Below are positions 7,282 through 15,437 of a DNA stretch of 31,516 nucleotides, piece by piece. The position numbers were made by a program, and so were the translations under genes. The number at the start of each line of letters is the position of its first letter. Positions within the stretch are counted from its first letter, which is position 1. The notes beneath the pieces are model-generated. The model was not told the DNA's origin. It saw nothing but the letters and a program-made list of their open reading frames with translations, and searched no databases. This DNA is from RGIG5270 sp045657185 (GTDB lineage: Bacteria > Verrucomicrobiota > Lentisphaeria > Victivallales > Victivallaceae): contig JAZOSO010000174.1 of the NCBI GenBank assembly GCA_045657185.1, forward strand, positions 1-31,516, read 5' to 3'.

Positions 7282-8076
7282 TTAAAAGCAGTTTTTTTCT
7301 TCCGGGAAAGTTTTGTTTTTGACATCATCGACATAATTTTTTATTGCATTACGCATGATATTGCCGCATTCGGCATAGCGTTTTGCATGTTTGGGGAGGA
7401 AATCTCCGATACCGAGAACATCGGTAATTACCTGCACCTGACCGTCGCAGTTTCTGCCGCCGCCGATACCGATAGTCGGAATATCCAGTGCGGAACTTAT
7501 GTCAGAAGCAATTTTTTCCGGCATACATTCAAGAACGACTGAAAATGCGCCTGCCTCCTGAACTGCGAGAGCCTCCTCCATAAGCCGTTTGGCGGCATCT
7601 TCTGTTTTTCCGCTTACTTTGTATCCGCCGGAGGTGAGAACTTTCTGGGGGAGCAAACCGATATGCGCCATAACGGGAATACCGCATTCTACCATGCGGC
7701 GCATTACGGGAAGAATAGTCAGACCGCCCTCGATTTTTACCGCATCGGCACCGCATTTCTGCAAATACATTGCTGCATTGTCAAGAGCTTTTTCAATAGA
7801 GTTTTGAAAGGTCATAAAAGGCATATCAGCAACTACAAAAGCATCAGGCGCGCCGCGGCGGACGGCTTGAACATGAAACATGGATTCCTCCAAGCTGAGA
7901 GCCACAGTATTGGAGTAGCCGAGAATTGCATTGGCCATTGAGTCGCCGACTAAAAGCAAATCTGCACCTGCTTCATGTGCCATAGCGGCAGTGACTGCAT
8001 CATAGGAGGTTATCATTACGATTTTGTTTCCTTCCGCTTTCATTTTTCGGAAGGTATTAACAGTGTTTTTTTTCAT
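7282..8076 (-). CDS. panB: 3-methyl-2-oxobutanoate hydroxymethyltransferase
   Basis: 264 residues, full length. First committed step of pantothenate synthesis: transfer of a hydroxymethyl group from 5,10-methylene-tetrahydrofolate to 2-oxoisovalerate to give ketopantoate. Metal and substrate residues known from the family are present: D45 in VGDS, D84 in ADMPF, K114 and E116 in VKIEGG, and the catalytic E183 in LECMP. The GIGGG and GDFLPKHAK segments near the end are also typical. The ribosome binding site TGAGG lies 8 bases before the ATG. The gene sits 9 bases after the metalloregulator gene and 3 bases before the aldo/keto reductase. panC, panD and panE are not in the window. Confidence 0.96.
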   Translation of the reverse strand: MKKNTVNTFRKMKAEGNKIVMITSYDAVTAAMAHEAGADLLLVGDSMANAILGYSNTVALSLEESMFHVQAVRRGAPDAFVVADMPFMTFQNSIEKALDNAAMYLQKCGADAVKIEGGLTILPVMRRMVECGIPVMAHIGLLPQKVLTSGGYKVSGKTEDAAKRLMEEALAVQEAGAFSVVLECMPEKIASDISSALDIPTIGIGGGRNCDGQVQVITDVLGIGDFLPKHAKRYAECGNIMRNAIKNYVDDVKNKTFPEEKNCF

Positions 8077-8085
8077 TTTTATGCC

Positions 8086-8781
8086 TCAGGAGAGCTGATC
8101 AAGTACGAAAGTTTTTTTTACCATTATGCATTGAGCTTCTTTTTTGCGGATGGATAGCGAACTGCCCATGACACGGATGCGGATAAGATCGCCGAAAGGT
8201 GCGTGACCTTCCATGGTAAGTAAAGTGCCGCGCACCAGTCCCAAGTCGGCAAACTTGCGGATACCTGATAATTTTTCGGTAATAGAGTCAATAACAGCAC
8301 TTTCGCCGACTTCAAGTTCGGAAAGTGCAATCGGAATACTGTTGTTATCAAGACCGATGCGGGACATTTTTTCTTCAATTATTTTCCGCAGGTTTTGGCA
8401 TGACGGATCGTCAGCAATGGTTTCTGCAAGGAATGCCAGGCGTGAAGTTGTTTTTTCTCCGATTACATGTTCAATATCACATGCAACACGATTTGCATGG
8501 TCTTCATCCAGACGGATGACATCAACGAAGAATTTTTTGAGACTGCGGTGACGGCGGCGGATAACTGCACCGATAGCGGCACCTTCGGGGGTGAGTTCAA
8601 CGGGGGTGTGTGACTGATAGACAATAAGTTTTTTTTCGCTCAAATTCTGCAAAGCTTTGGTCGCAGAAGGCATTTTGACGCCGAGGCGGTCGGCGATATC
8701 TTTAGTATGAGCGTGACCGTTTTCCTCAATGATTTCGGAAATAACTTCGATGTAATCTTCCAGACTGCTTGATATTTTCAT
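8086..8781 (-). CDS. DtxR/MntR-family metal-dependent repressor with FeoA-like domain
   Basis: 231 residues. The N-terminal winged helix (SLEDYIEVI, then HTKDIADRLGVKMPSATKAL) is followed by the metal-binding/dimerisation helices and a C-terminal SH3-like FeoA domain (about residues 150-226). By alignment from memory, D9 and E12 match the manganese ligands D8 and E11 of MntR. H78, C101, E104 and H105 match H79, C102, E105 and H106 of DtxR. The ligand set is therefore mixed, and metal preference (Mn or Fe) cannot be called. It is the first gene of an operon with panB and the aldo/keto reductase, an unusual setting; no metal transporter lies nearby. AAGGA lies about 9 bases before the ATG. Confidence 0.92.
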   Translation of the reverse strand: MKISSSLEDYIEVISEIIEENGHAHTKDIADRLGVKMPSATKALQNLSEKKLIVYQSHTPVELTPEGAAIGAVIRRRHRSLKKFFVDVIRLDEDHANRVACDIEHVIGEKTTSRLAFLAETIADDPSCQNLRKIIEEKMSRIGLDNNSIPIALSELEVGESAVIDSITEKLSGIRKFADLGLVRGTLLTMEGHAPFGDLIRIRVMGSSLSIRKKEAQCIMVKKTFVLDQLS

Positions 8782-8819
8782 ATAATCGTTTCCTTCGGGA
8801 TAGAAATAATATTACAGAA

Positions 8820-8848
8820 AATATACACTCTCAATAAGAAAAATGCAA
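8820..8848 (-). promoter_or_regulatory. Sigma70-type promoter of the DtxR-panB-reductase operon
   Basis: TTGCAT (8843-8848), 17-base spacer, TATATT (8820-8825), followed by a leader of about 30 bases. Confidence 0.6.
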
Positions 8849-8897
8849 ATTAACTGAGGCTATTTTTTGAAAAATACTCCATGAGCAGGCTTTGAAT

Positions 8898-9674
8898 TTA
8901 TTCTGTAACGCAGATGCCGAAAGCGCTGAATGCGGTATTGCCATTGGCAATGTTGCTGCCTCTGATATAAAATTCACCTGAATTTCTGATATCTGCCGCC
9001 CATGTCAGACGGTCTGGATATTTTTGAGCTTGGAGAAAAGAAACATGAATTTCTTTTATATTGAAAGATTTTTGCAGTTTTTCAAAAAGTACATCTTCGG
9101 TCATTGCTGCATATTGTGCATTATTGAGGTGCTGATTTATGTCAGTTTGTGAAAATCTGACATCAAAAGAAAGAATGTTCTGTTCAATAGCTGTATTGTC
9201 AGGTTCAGACGGAAATTGAGGAATAAAAACCGGAAGTTCAGGATTTTCCAGTTGTACACCATCAAGGACACTGCGGCGGAGCGGACGGAGTTTGACACTG
9301 TCAAGCAGCAGCCAGTAACTTGAGGCGTGAGCGAGGACTTCACCGCTTGCGCTGTCGGAAATTTCAAATTCACGGCGGAAAAAGACTCTTTCAACGCCGC
9401 TCGGATAGGTGCATACGGTAATTTTCTGTTCCGGAGAGAATTTTCCGTATATTTTCAAACTCATTTTTGACAACACCCAAATCATATTTTTGCTGTACAA
9501 TGACTGCATGCCGAAACCGAGAAAATTGGCATGTTCGGCGGCAATCTGCTGGAGACAGTCAAAAATTGACTGCAATTTGAAAATACCGAATTTATTGACT
9601 TCGCTGTAACGGACAGTAAAATCACGGCGGAAAATGTTTTTATTGTCAGAAAAATTTTTGATAAGATTATTCAT
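8898..9674 (-). CDS. Acyl-ACP thioesterase (tandem hotdog)
   Basis: 258 residues, the usual size for bacterial acyl-ACP thioesterases with two hotdog domains. The first covers about residues 12-140, with the long helix at SIFDCLQQIAAEHA. The second begins about 168 with the catalytic signature D178-I-N180-Q-H182-L-N-N. It releases free fatty acids from acyl carrier protein in the cytoplasm; chain-length preference cannot be read. The ATG overlaps the end of the NtrC-type gene by 8 bases, and AAGGA lies about 12 bases upstream, so the two are co-translated. Why a thioesterase is tied to a sigma54 activator is unknown; adjustment of membrane lipids is a guess. Confidence 0.88.
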   Translation of the reverse strand: MNNLIKNFSDNKNIFRRDFTVRYSEVNKFGIFKLQSIFDCLQQIAAEHANFLGFGMQSLYSKNMIWVLSKMSLKIYGKFSPEQKITVCTYPSGVERVFFRREFEISDSASGEVLAHASSYWLLLDSVKLRPLRRSVLDGVQLENPELPVFIPQFPSEPDNTAIEQNILSFDVRFSQTDINQHLNNAQYAAMTEDVLFEKLQKSFNIKEIHVSFLQAQKYPDRLTWAADIRNSGEFYIRGSNIANGNTAFSAFGICVTE

Positions 9675-11031
9675 TTATTCCGTATTCCTTTAATCTGCGC
9701 TGGAGAGTTCTGCGGCTGATGCCGAGTTTTTCAGCGGCAAGTGTACGGTTGCTTCCGCATTCATCAAGGACTTTGAGGATCAGGGATTTTTCCTGTTCAT
9801 CAATATTGTCGGTACAAAGCGTTTTTGGTTCCGCAGGTGCCTGAAGTTTCTGTGCGGAGACAGAACCGGGATTGAAGTTGCGGATAAAATCGGGCAAGTC
9901 ATCGGTTGTGATTTGCGGTGCATGGTTGAAAACTATAAGTCTTTCAATGCAGTTGCGAAGTTCACGGACATTGCCGGGAAAGTTATAAGTTGTCAATTTC
10001 TGCATGGCATCGGCGGTGAAAACGGGAGTGTTTTTGCCGTTTTCCGAAGCAAATTCAGCGGCAAAAATATTGGCAAGATGTTCAATATCCTCTTTGTGTT
10101 CACGCAGCGGCGGAATTTCCAGATTGACGACATTCAAGCGGTAATAAAGGTCTTCACGGAAAGTTCCGTCTTCCACCATCTTTTTCAAATCTCTGTTGGT
10201 TGCGGCAATGAGTCTTATATCGCATTTGACAGGTTCGGAGGATCCGATGCGTTCAAAGGTTCTGCTTTCGAGTACACGCAGAAGTTTGACTTGAATGGAA
10301 AGCGGGATTTCTCCGATTTCATCAAGGAAAAGAGTTCCTCCGTTTGCAAGTTCAAAACGCCCCTTGCGCATATCGGATGCCCCGGTAAAAGCACCTTTTT
10401 CATGTCCGAAAAGTTCACTTTCAAGCAGATTTTCAGGCAGCGCCGCACAGTGAACTGCAACAAAAAGTCCTTTGCGTCCTGAAAGTTTATGCAGTTTTCT
10501 TGCGGCTACCTCTTTGCCGCTGCCGCTTTCTCCGGTAATCAGTACTGTGGAGCGGCTGGGGGCAACAGTGGCAATCATTTCATCAAGTTTCTGCATGGCA
10601 TTGGAGGCGAGGGGGGAATTTTTATGCGGAGCTGAAGTATTAGCCTCAGCGGACGGACGATTTTTTATTGCTTCAATGGCGTTGGTTATAACCTCTTCAA
10701 GTTTATTCAGTTTGACAGGTTTTGTGAGGAAATCAAATGCGCCTTTTTTGACTGCTTCAACAGCTTTTTCAACAGAGCCGTAAGCAGTAAAAACAATGCA
10801 CTGCGGCGCATTCGCTTTGCTCAAAGCGGCATCAAGCACGCCGATACCGTCAACACCCGGCATACGGAGGTCGGTAAGGACAAGGTCATAATCATTTTTC
10901 TGCAGCAGTTTGATGGCGGCTTCCCCGTCTTCGGCTTCGTTTATTTCAAAGCGGCTGCGCAGATAGCGTACGAGAGCCAGACGGGTATTTATTTCGTCAT
11001 CTACAATTAAAATTTTCTTCATTTCAGCCAT
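9667..11031 (-). CDS. NtrC-family sigma54-dependent response regulator
   Basis: 454 residues. Receiver domain 4-120 with acidic pocket D11/D12, phospho-acceptor D54, T82 and K104. AAA+ domain about 140-375 with Walker A GESGSGKE (167-174), the sigma54-contact loop GAFTGA (213-218), Walker B ending in LDE at 236-238 and the REDLYYR arginine segment. Fis-type helix-turn-helix at about 415-450. All key residues are intact, so it should activate sigma54 promoters when phosphorylated. No sensor kinase lies in the window, so its partner is elsewhere. GAGGGG lies about 9 bases before the first ATG (MAEMKK), which favours that start over the Met at codon 4. It overlaps the thioesterase gene. Confidence 0.95.
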   Translation of the reverse strand: MAEMKKILIVDDEINTRLALVRYLRSRFEINEAEDGEAAIKLLQKNDYDLVLTDLRMPGVDGIGVLDAALSKANAPQCIVFTAYGSVEKAVEAVKKGAFDFLTKPVKLNKLEEVITNAIEAIKNRPSAEANTSAPHKNSPLASNAMQKLDEMIATVAPSRSTVLITGESGSGKEVAARKLHKLSGRKGLFVAVHCAALPENLLESELFGHEKGAFTGASDMRKGRFELANGGTLFLDEIGEIPLSIQVKLLRVLESRTFERIGSSEPVKCDIRLIAATNRDLKKMVEDGTFREDLYYRLNVVNLEIPPLREHKEDIEHLANIFAAEFASENGKNTPVFTADAMQKLTTYNFPGNVRELRNCIERLIVFNHAPQITTDDLPDFIRNFNPGSVSAQKLQAPAEPKTLCTDNIDEQEKSLILKVLDECGSNRTLAAEKLGISRRTLQRRLKEYGINE

Positions 11032-11058
11032 GTGGATATCCCCTCAAAAAACTGTAAT

Positions 11059-11086
11059 ACTATACAGCAGAAATGAATTTTTTCAA
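11059..11086 (-). promoter_or_regulatory. Candidate promoter for the NtrC-type regulator gene
   Basis: TTGAAA (11081-11086), 16-base spacer, TATAGT (11059-11064) in the 57-base gap after tsaC. A 6-bp inverted repeat (GAATTT 11075-11080, AAATTC 11085-11090) overlaps the -35 box and could be an operator or a weak tsaC terminator. It would allow this pair of genes to be expressed apart from the symporter and tsaC. Confidence 0.45.
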
Positions 11087-11088
11087 AT

Positions 11089-11688
11089 TCACAAAAGAAA
11101 TTTATCATTGATTATTAAAGCTCCCTGACGGAGAATTACGGCTTTTTTGCCTCTGGCATCAACAACAGTTGAGGCAAGTGAATCGGGGGGGATTCTGCCG
11201 CCGTCAATTACTGTATCAACCTCACCGTCAAGTTCGTTCAATGCTTCATTTACCTCAAGGACATTGGGCAATCCTGAACGGTTGGCACTGGTGCTTGAGA
11301 GCGGAAAATCAACTCTTTTCAGCAGTTTTAATACAAAATCATGGTCGGGAATACGAAATCCGAGAGATGACTCCGCTCGGGGAACAATAATTGTGATTGC
11401 TCCCGGACAGTAAGTTTCTGCAAGTTCCTGTGCCAGCGGTGTAAGTTCCGCTCCGTAAAATGCAAGTTTGGAAATATCATCGGTAAAGATACTGAGCCTC
11501 TTTTCCTGCGGACGGTGTTTGAGCTGATATATCTTTTCTTCGGCAATTTTATCTTCAAAACGGCAGACAAGACCGTAAACTGTTTCCGTCGGAAGCAGAA
11601 TTACGCCGTGATTTTCAAGTGTACGGACACATTCCGCAAGTACATTTTCTTCTGAATCAATGCCGGGAGTAAATTTTTTCAAGTTCAA
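11089..11688 (-). CDS. tsaC: L-threonylcarbamoyladenylate synthase (TsaC/Sua5 family)
   Basis: 199 residues, the single-domain TsaC form without the C-terminal Sua5 domain. It makes threonylcarbamoyl-AMP from threonine, bicarbonate and ATP for t6A37 modification of ANN-decoding tRNAs. Family motifs present: LPTETVYGL (32-40), the K57-x-R59 active-site pair, and SSTSAN (131-136), with a conserved end around ILRQGA. There is no ATG and no methionine anywhere in the predicted protein. The start is TTG at 11688, overlapping the symporter TGA by 4 bases, or possibly the TTG two codons later. The ribosome binding site GAGGA lies inside the end of the symporter gene. Confidence 0.93.
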   Translation of the reverse strand: MNLKKFTPGIDSEENVLAECVRTLENHGVILLPTETVYGLVCRFEDKIAEEKIYQLKHRPQEKRLSIFTDDISKLAFYGAELTPLAQELAETYCPGAITIIVPRAESSLGFRIPDHDFVLKLLKRVDFPLSSTSANRSGLPNVLEVNEALNELDGEVDTVIDGGRIPPDSLASTVVDARGKKAVILRQGALIINDKFLL

Positions 11689-13256
11689 ACTTCCTCTTCT
11701 TCTTTGCTCTTGCCGGTGATACGGTCAGTCAGGCGTTCGCCGAAGTAGCTGGCAAAAAATGCAATCACACCGGCTGCAAAACCGTAAACTGCACCATTGG
11801 TCAGAACAACATCAAATTTGTCACTGCTCATAATTTCAGTAAAGGTTCCTTCAATGCCGACAGCTCCGACAAAACAGTAGGTAAGCCAGACCAGAGTTGA
11901 GACTGCCATACATGCCCAGCAGGAATTTTTGCTTGCTTTTTTGAAGTAAAGTCCGATGATAACCGGCCAGAAAACAATTACCAGCTGTGATGCCCAGCAG
12001 TTTTTCATCAGAGAATAAATACTCTGTACGCTCAATGCCAGATAGGTTGCTACAACGAGCAGAATTACAGTGATGATACGGGTAAGATGCAGCATTTTTT
12101 CATCAGAAATGCGAGGACTGATCGAGCGGATGACGTTGTTGGTAAAGAGTGATGATGCCGCCAGCAGAGAACTGTCAGCAGAACTCATGATTGCTGAAAT
12201 CAAAGCACTCAGAAACAGTGTCAGAAAAATAGGATTCATCTTGCCGAGTGTCAGAATAGCCATGCGGGGCAGAACCTGATTTTCCAATGCGCTTTCACCA
12301 CCCATAGTTTCAATGGTGATATTGTGTTTTGCAAGTACAATTCGTGCCGCAAAACCGATAGTAATCGGTACCAGAGCAATAGCCATATACATAAAACCGG
12401 AGATAATACTGCTGGAAATAGCGATTTTTTCATTGCGGCTGGAGAGTGAACGCTGAATAAGATCCTGACCGATCATACAGCCGAGTCCCATAATGATCCA
12501 TTGACCGATGTAGTAGGTCAGACCGCCTTCACCTCCGGTATAGCCGAGACTCAATTCTCCTGCTTTGATATTGGCAACGGAAAAGACGTTTTCATATCCG
12601 CCTGCCATACTGACAGCCTGCGGAACAACAATAAAAAGTCCGACAATGATGAGTGAGACTTGAATTAAATCTGTGAGAGTAACCGCCCACATGCCGCCTG
12701 AAACTGTGTAAATAAGCACAATCGCCGCACCGATAAGCGCACCGTAAAGAATAGGAATATTCAAAAGTACATTCAAAATCGTACCGATACCGAGAACCTG
12801 CGCCCCCAGCCAGCCGACATAAACAGGAATCATCCACAAAGAAGCGTAAATGCCGGCCCATTTGCCGAATCTGCGTTCAATAATATCTGTAACTGTCAGA
12901 CATTTCAGCTTGCGCAGCAGCCCGACAATGAAAATACCCGCCAGAATAAGACTCAGTGATGCAGCAAACGGGTCGGCAATAACTGCGCCGATACCGTTGG
13001 AGAAAACTGTTGCCGCTACACCCATGCTGGAACCGGCTCCGAACCATGTCGCAAGCAATGTACCTGTCGCCATCCATAACGGAAGCCTGCGCCCCGCAAC
13101 GAGAAAGTCTCCGAGACCTTTGACCTTGCGGCCCGCATAATAACCGATATACAGAATACCGAGAATATAAATCACGATACCGACATACAAAAAGTAAGTT
13201 GCGCTTGCGGACAGTCCGAGTCCGACAGTTGCCTGAACAGTTTCAGCAGTTGCCAT
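11685..13256 (-). CDS. Sodium:solute symporter (SSS family)
   Basis: 523 residues with 13-14 hydrophobic segments; inner-membrane Na+-coupled uptake carrier of the LeuT fold. The frame stays open 60 codons further upstream, but that extension is not hydrophobic in SSS style, runs into the divergent ispH promoter and start, and lacks a ribosome binding site. The ATG at 13256 has GAGAGG about 11 bases upstream. Typical features are the first helix followed by YYAGRKVKGLGDFLVAGRRL (about residues 37-56), the LATWFGAGSSMG segment, TVSGGMWAVTLTD and the Na2-site-like SSADSS (358-363). The substrate could be a sugar, amino acid or organic acid; no specificity residue can be read. Confidence 0.92.
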   Translation of the reverse strand: MATAETVQATVGLGLSASATYFLYVGIVIYILGILYIGYYAGRKVKGLGDFLVAGRRLPLWMATGTLLATWFGAGSSMGVAATVFSNGIGAVIADPFAASLSLILAGIFIVGLLRKLKCLTVTDIIERRFGKWAGIYASLWMIPVYVGWLGAQVLGIGTILNVLLNIPILYGALIGAAIVLIYTVSGGMWAVTLTDLIQVSLIIVGLFIVVPQAVSMAGGYENVFSVANIKAGELSLGYTGGEGGLTYYIGQWIIMGLGCMIGQDLIQRSLSSRNEKIAISSSIISGFMYMAIALVPITIGFAARIVLAKHNITIETMGGESALENQVLPRMAILTLGKMNPIFLTLFLSALISAIMSSADSSLLAASSLFTNNVIRSISPRISDEKMLHLTRIITVILLVVATYLALSVQSIYSLMKNCWASQLVIVFWPVIIGLYFKKASKNSCWACMAVSTLVWLTYCFVGAVGIEGTFTEIMSSDKFDVVLTNGAVYGFAAGVIAFFASYFGERLTDRITGKSKEEEEV

Positions 13257-13317
13257 ATTGCTTGATGCCTCTCTTGGTTTGTTTTGTGATAAATGGCAAA
13301 AAAATACTTGTTTTTTT

Positions 13318-13345
13318 AAAATAATGGAATTTATTGATATTTCAA
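13318..13345 (-). promoter_or_regulatory. Candidate promoter for the symporter-tsaC transcript
   Basis: TTGAAA (13340-13345), 16-base spacer, TATTTT (13318-13323). It lies back to back with the ispH promoter on the other strand. Confidence 0.35.
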
Positions 13346-13346
13346 G

Positions 13347-13374
13347 TTGAAAAAGCATAATATTGTGATAAAAT
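13347..13374 (+). promoter_or_regulatory. Candidate ispH promoter
   Basis: TTGAAA (13347-13352), 16-base spacer, TAAAAT (13369-13374), leader of about 30 bases to the ATG at 13413. Confidence 0.45.
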
Positions 13375-13412
13375 GTATTATAAATCACTGAAAATGGAGT
13401 TTTTTGACTGAA

Positions 13413-14258
13413 ATGGATATTAAAACAGCGCGTCAATATGGTATGTGTGCAGGCGTAAAGAGGGCTTTGGATATTGTGGACAAGGCTTTGCTGGACTGCG
13501 GCAATTCAACTTTGTATATTTATAATGAAATTGTGCATAATAATTTTGTAATCAATGAGTTAAAACAAAAAAATATTATCTTTGTCCATTCTGTTGATGA
13601 TATCCCGGACGGCGCTGTAACTGTTTTCAGCGCACATGGTGTGCCGCTCTGTGTGGAACAATCAGCAAAGGAAAAAAAACTGCGTGTTTTTGACGCAACT
13701 TGTTTATTGGTAAAGAAAAACCATTATGCAGTTGAAGAGGCGTTCAAACAGAATACGGCTGTCGTTTTCATCGGCAAGAAGTCGCATCCTGAATGTATCG
13801 GAACAGTAGGAAGAGTGCCTGACGGATATTGCTTTGTTGTTGAAAATAAAGAAGATATAGCAAAAATTCCTCATGTTTCCAATGATATTATTTCTGTTGC
13901 TCAGACAACTCTGGCAATGTCAGATGTAGCAGTAATAAAAGCTGCGCTTAGTGATAAGTTTAAGAATATCAAGCATTTGGGCGGTATTTGTTTTGCAACC
14001 GAGGAGCGGCAGCGTGCAGTCGCAGAATTGGCAAAAGAGTGTGATGTAATACTCGTTGCAGGTTCTGCTGCAAGTTCAAATTCATGCCGTTTGGTGCAGA
14101 TTGCCAAAGAATACGGGTGTGCTGCATATCTTGTTGACAGTGTTGATGATGCAAAGAAAATAGATTTATCTTTGTATCATCATGTCGGCATTACCGCGGG
14201 GGCAAGTACGCCGCAGCGTCAAATTGATGAATTGATTGAATTTATAAGTTTGAAATAA
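13413..14258 (+). CDS. ispH: 4-hydroxy-3-methylbut-2-enyl diphosphate reductase
   Basis: 281 residues from the ATG at 13413. A TTG three codons upstream is also possible, but the ATG puts the first cluster cysteine at position 12, as in the E. coli protein. Last step of the MEP isoprenoid pathway: reductive dehydroxylation of HMBPP to IPP and DMAPP using a [4Fe-4S] cluster. Cluster cysteines are C12 (MCAGVKRAL), C97 (DATC) and C193 (GGICFATEERQ). Active-site residues H42 (IVHNN), H75 (SAHGV), E127 (HPEC), T166 and the S-S-N-S segment near 223 are present. GITAGASTP near the end is diagnostic. It overlaps the converging methyltransferase gene by 17 bases. Confidence 0.95.
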   Translation: MDIKTARQYGMCAGVKRALDIVDKALLDCGNSTLYIYNEIVHNNFVINELKQKNIIFVHSVDDIPDGAVTVFSAHGVPLCVEQSAKEKKLRVFDATCLLVKKNHYAVEEAFKQNTAVVFIGKKSHPECIGTVGRVPDGYCFVVENKEDIAKIPHVSNDIISVAQTTLAMSDVAVIKAALSDKFKNIKHLGGICFATEERQRAVAELAKECDVILVAGSAASSNSCRLVQIAKEYGCAAYLVDSVDDAKKIDLSLYHHVGITAGASTPQRQIDELIEFISLK

Positions 14259-15426
14259 TTGCCAGCATCTCAATATTGAGTGTGCCGGGGAAAAAATCAA
14301 ACGGGATAAGTGCTTCAATTTTGCAGTTGTTATTCAAATAAGTATGCAATGCCGGAACGATTTCGTCTGCGCCGCAGAACATTTCAAAAATTTTATGCGG
14401 TTTGCGTGACAGTACAAATTCATGTACCTGCGCTTCACATCCTTTGCGCGGCGGGTCAAGGAGTATCCACTCTTTTTTACCGCGCGGCGGCGGCATTTTT
14501 GAGCGGAGGATATCGGCAGTGATGAAACCTGTCTCGTAATGAAAATTTTTATTCGGATAATGAAATTTTGCATTATTTTTTGCCGCTTGAACAGACTCTT
14601 TGGCAAGTTCCATGCCCCATATATTTTTGAACATGCCGCCGAAGGCAAGTGACCAGAGTCCGTACCCGCAGTAGAGGTCGGTCAATGTGTCATCGGGAGA
14701 CGGAGTGAGGTGCTTTTTAAATTCTTCAAAAAAGAGCGGCAAAACGGATTCATTTATTTGTGAGAATGAAACGGGCGAGTAGAGAAATTTTTTACCGTCC
14801 AGTTTGAGAGCCAAAAAGTCGGAACCGTACATTTTTTTGAATGATATGCCTTTAGCCGGGCGTTCAGCTTCCAGATAATAGTCTGAATTGCTGTCGTCAA
14901 CATATAGAAAGATGCTTTTGACTGACGGAATATTTTTGACGGTATCTGCGCAAACAGCTTTCAAAATTCTGACGATATCGCCGGAAAGACTGCGGACATT
15001 GAAAATCACTGCGTGTTCGGTGTATGAGCCTCTTATAATTATATAGTTCAATACCGAACTTGCTTTGAAATTGCGCGGAATGGAAAATGTCTTTTGCAGG
15101 TAATTATAAATTTTTATATGTTCGTCAGGTTCAAGTATTGAGAGTTCAACTTTTTTCTCCGACGGTTTTCTGCCGAAGTGCAGAAAGACTTGTTTGCGGT
15201 CAAAATAAACCCGTCTCTTGGTTGTAGTGCGGTATTTGCGTTCAAGCGGGCTTGCAACAATCGGGGCGGGGGTGAAATTGATATTGCCGTCAGCAAGCAG
15301 TTTGGCAACAGCGGCATTTTTCAGTTCCAGCTCTGCAGCATACGGAAGTTCAGCCAATGCTTCCGGCGAGAAGTGGTCAATTTTAAAATTATTTACGGCC
15401 GACGGGAAACAGTCTTTAAATTTCAT
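14242..15426 (-). CDS. TrmA/RlmD-type RNA m5U methyltransferase
   Basis: 394 residues. SAM-dependent class I methyltransferase of the uracil-5 family. It has YSPVSFSQIN (216-225), the SAM loop TDLYCGYGLWSLAFG (249-263), DPPRKG (324-329), the probable catalytic C351 (in EMFCGADE, at the place of the usual SCNP) and the closing E386 in LNIEM. The N-terminal TRAM domain and the four-cysteine iron-sulfur motif of RlmD are absent, so the exact rRNA or tRNA target cannot be assigned. Its last 17 bases overlap ispH tail to tail. No convincing ribosome binding site precedes the ATG, and a terminator lies 12 bases upstream, so expression is unclear. Confidence 0.85.
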   Translation of the reverse strand: MKFKDCFPSAVNNFKIDHFSPEALAELPYAAELELKNAAVAKLLADGNINFTPAPIVASPLERKYRTTTKRRVYFDRKQVFLHFGRKPSEKKVELSILEPDEHIKIYNYLQKTFSIPRNFKASSVLNYIIIRGSYTEHAVIFNVRSLSGDIVRILKAVCADTVKNIPSVKSIFLYVDDSNSDYYLEAERPAKGISFKKMYGSDFLALKLDGKKFLYSPVSFSQINESVLPLFFEEFKKHLTPSPDDTLTDLYCGYGLWSLAFGGMFKNIWGMELAKESVQAAKNNAKFHYPNKNFHYETGFITADILRSKMPPPRGKKEWILLDPPRKGCEAQVHEFVLSRKPHKIFEMFCGADEIVPALHTYLNNNCKIEALIPFDFFPGTLNIEMLAIISNL

Positions 15427-15437
15427 AAGGCAGAATT

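Noticed and set aside
8853..8879. Imperfect hairpin after the thioesterase gene as a terminator
   Set aside because: The stem is mostly A-T, has a mismatch and is not followed by a T tract.
13257..13436. 60-codon upstream extension of the symporter
   Set aside because: It overlaps the ispH promoter and start, is unlike SSS N-termini, and lacks a ribosome binding site.
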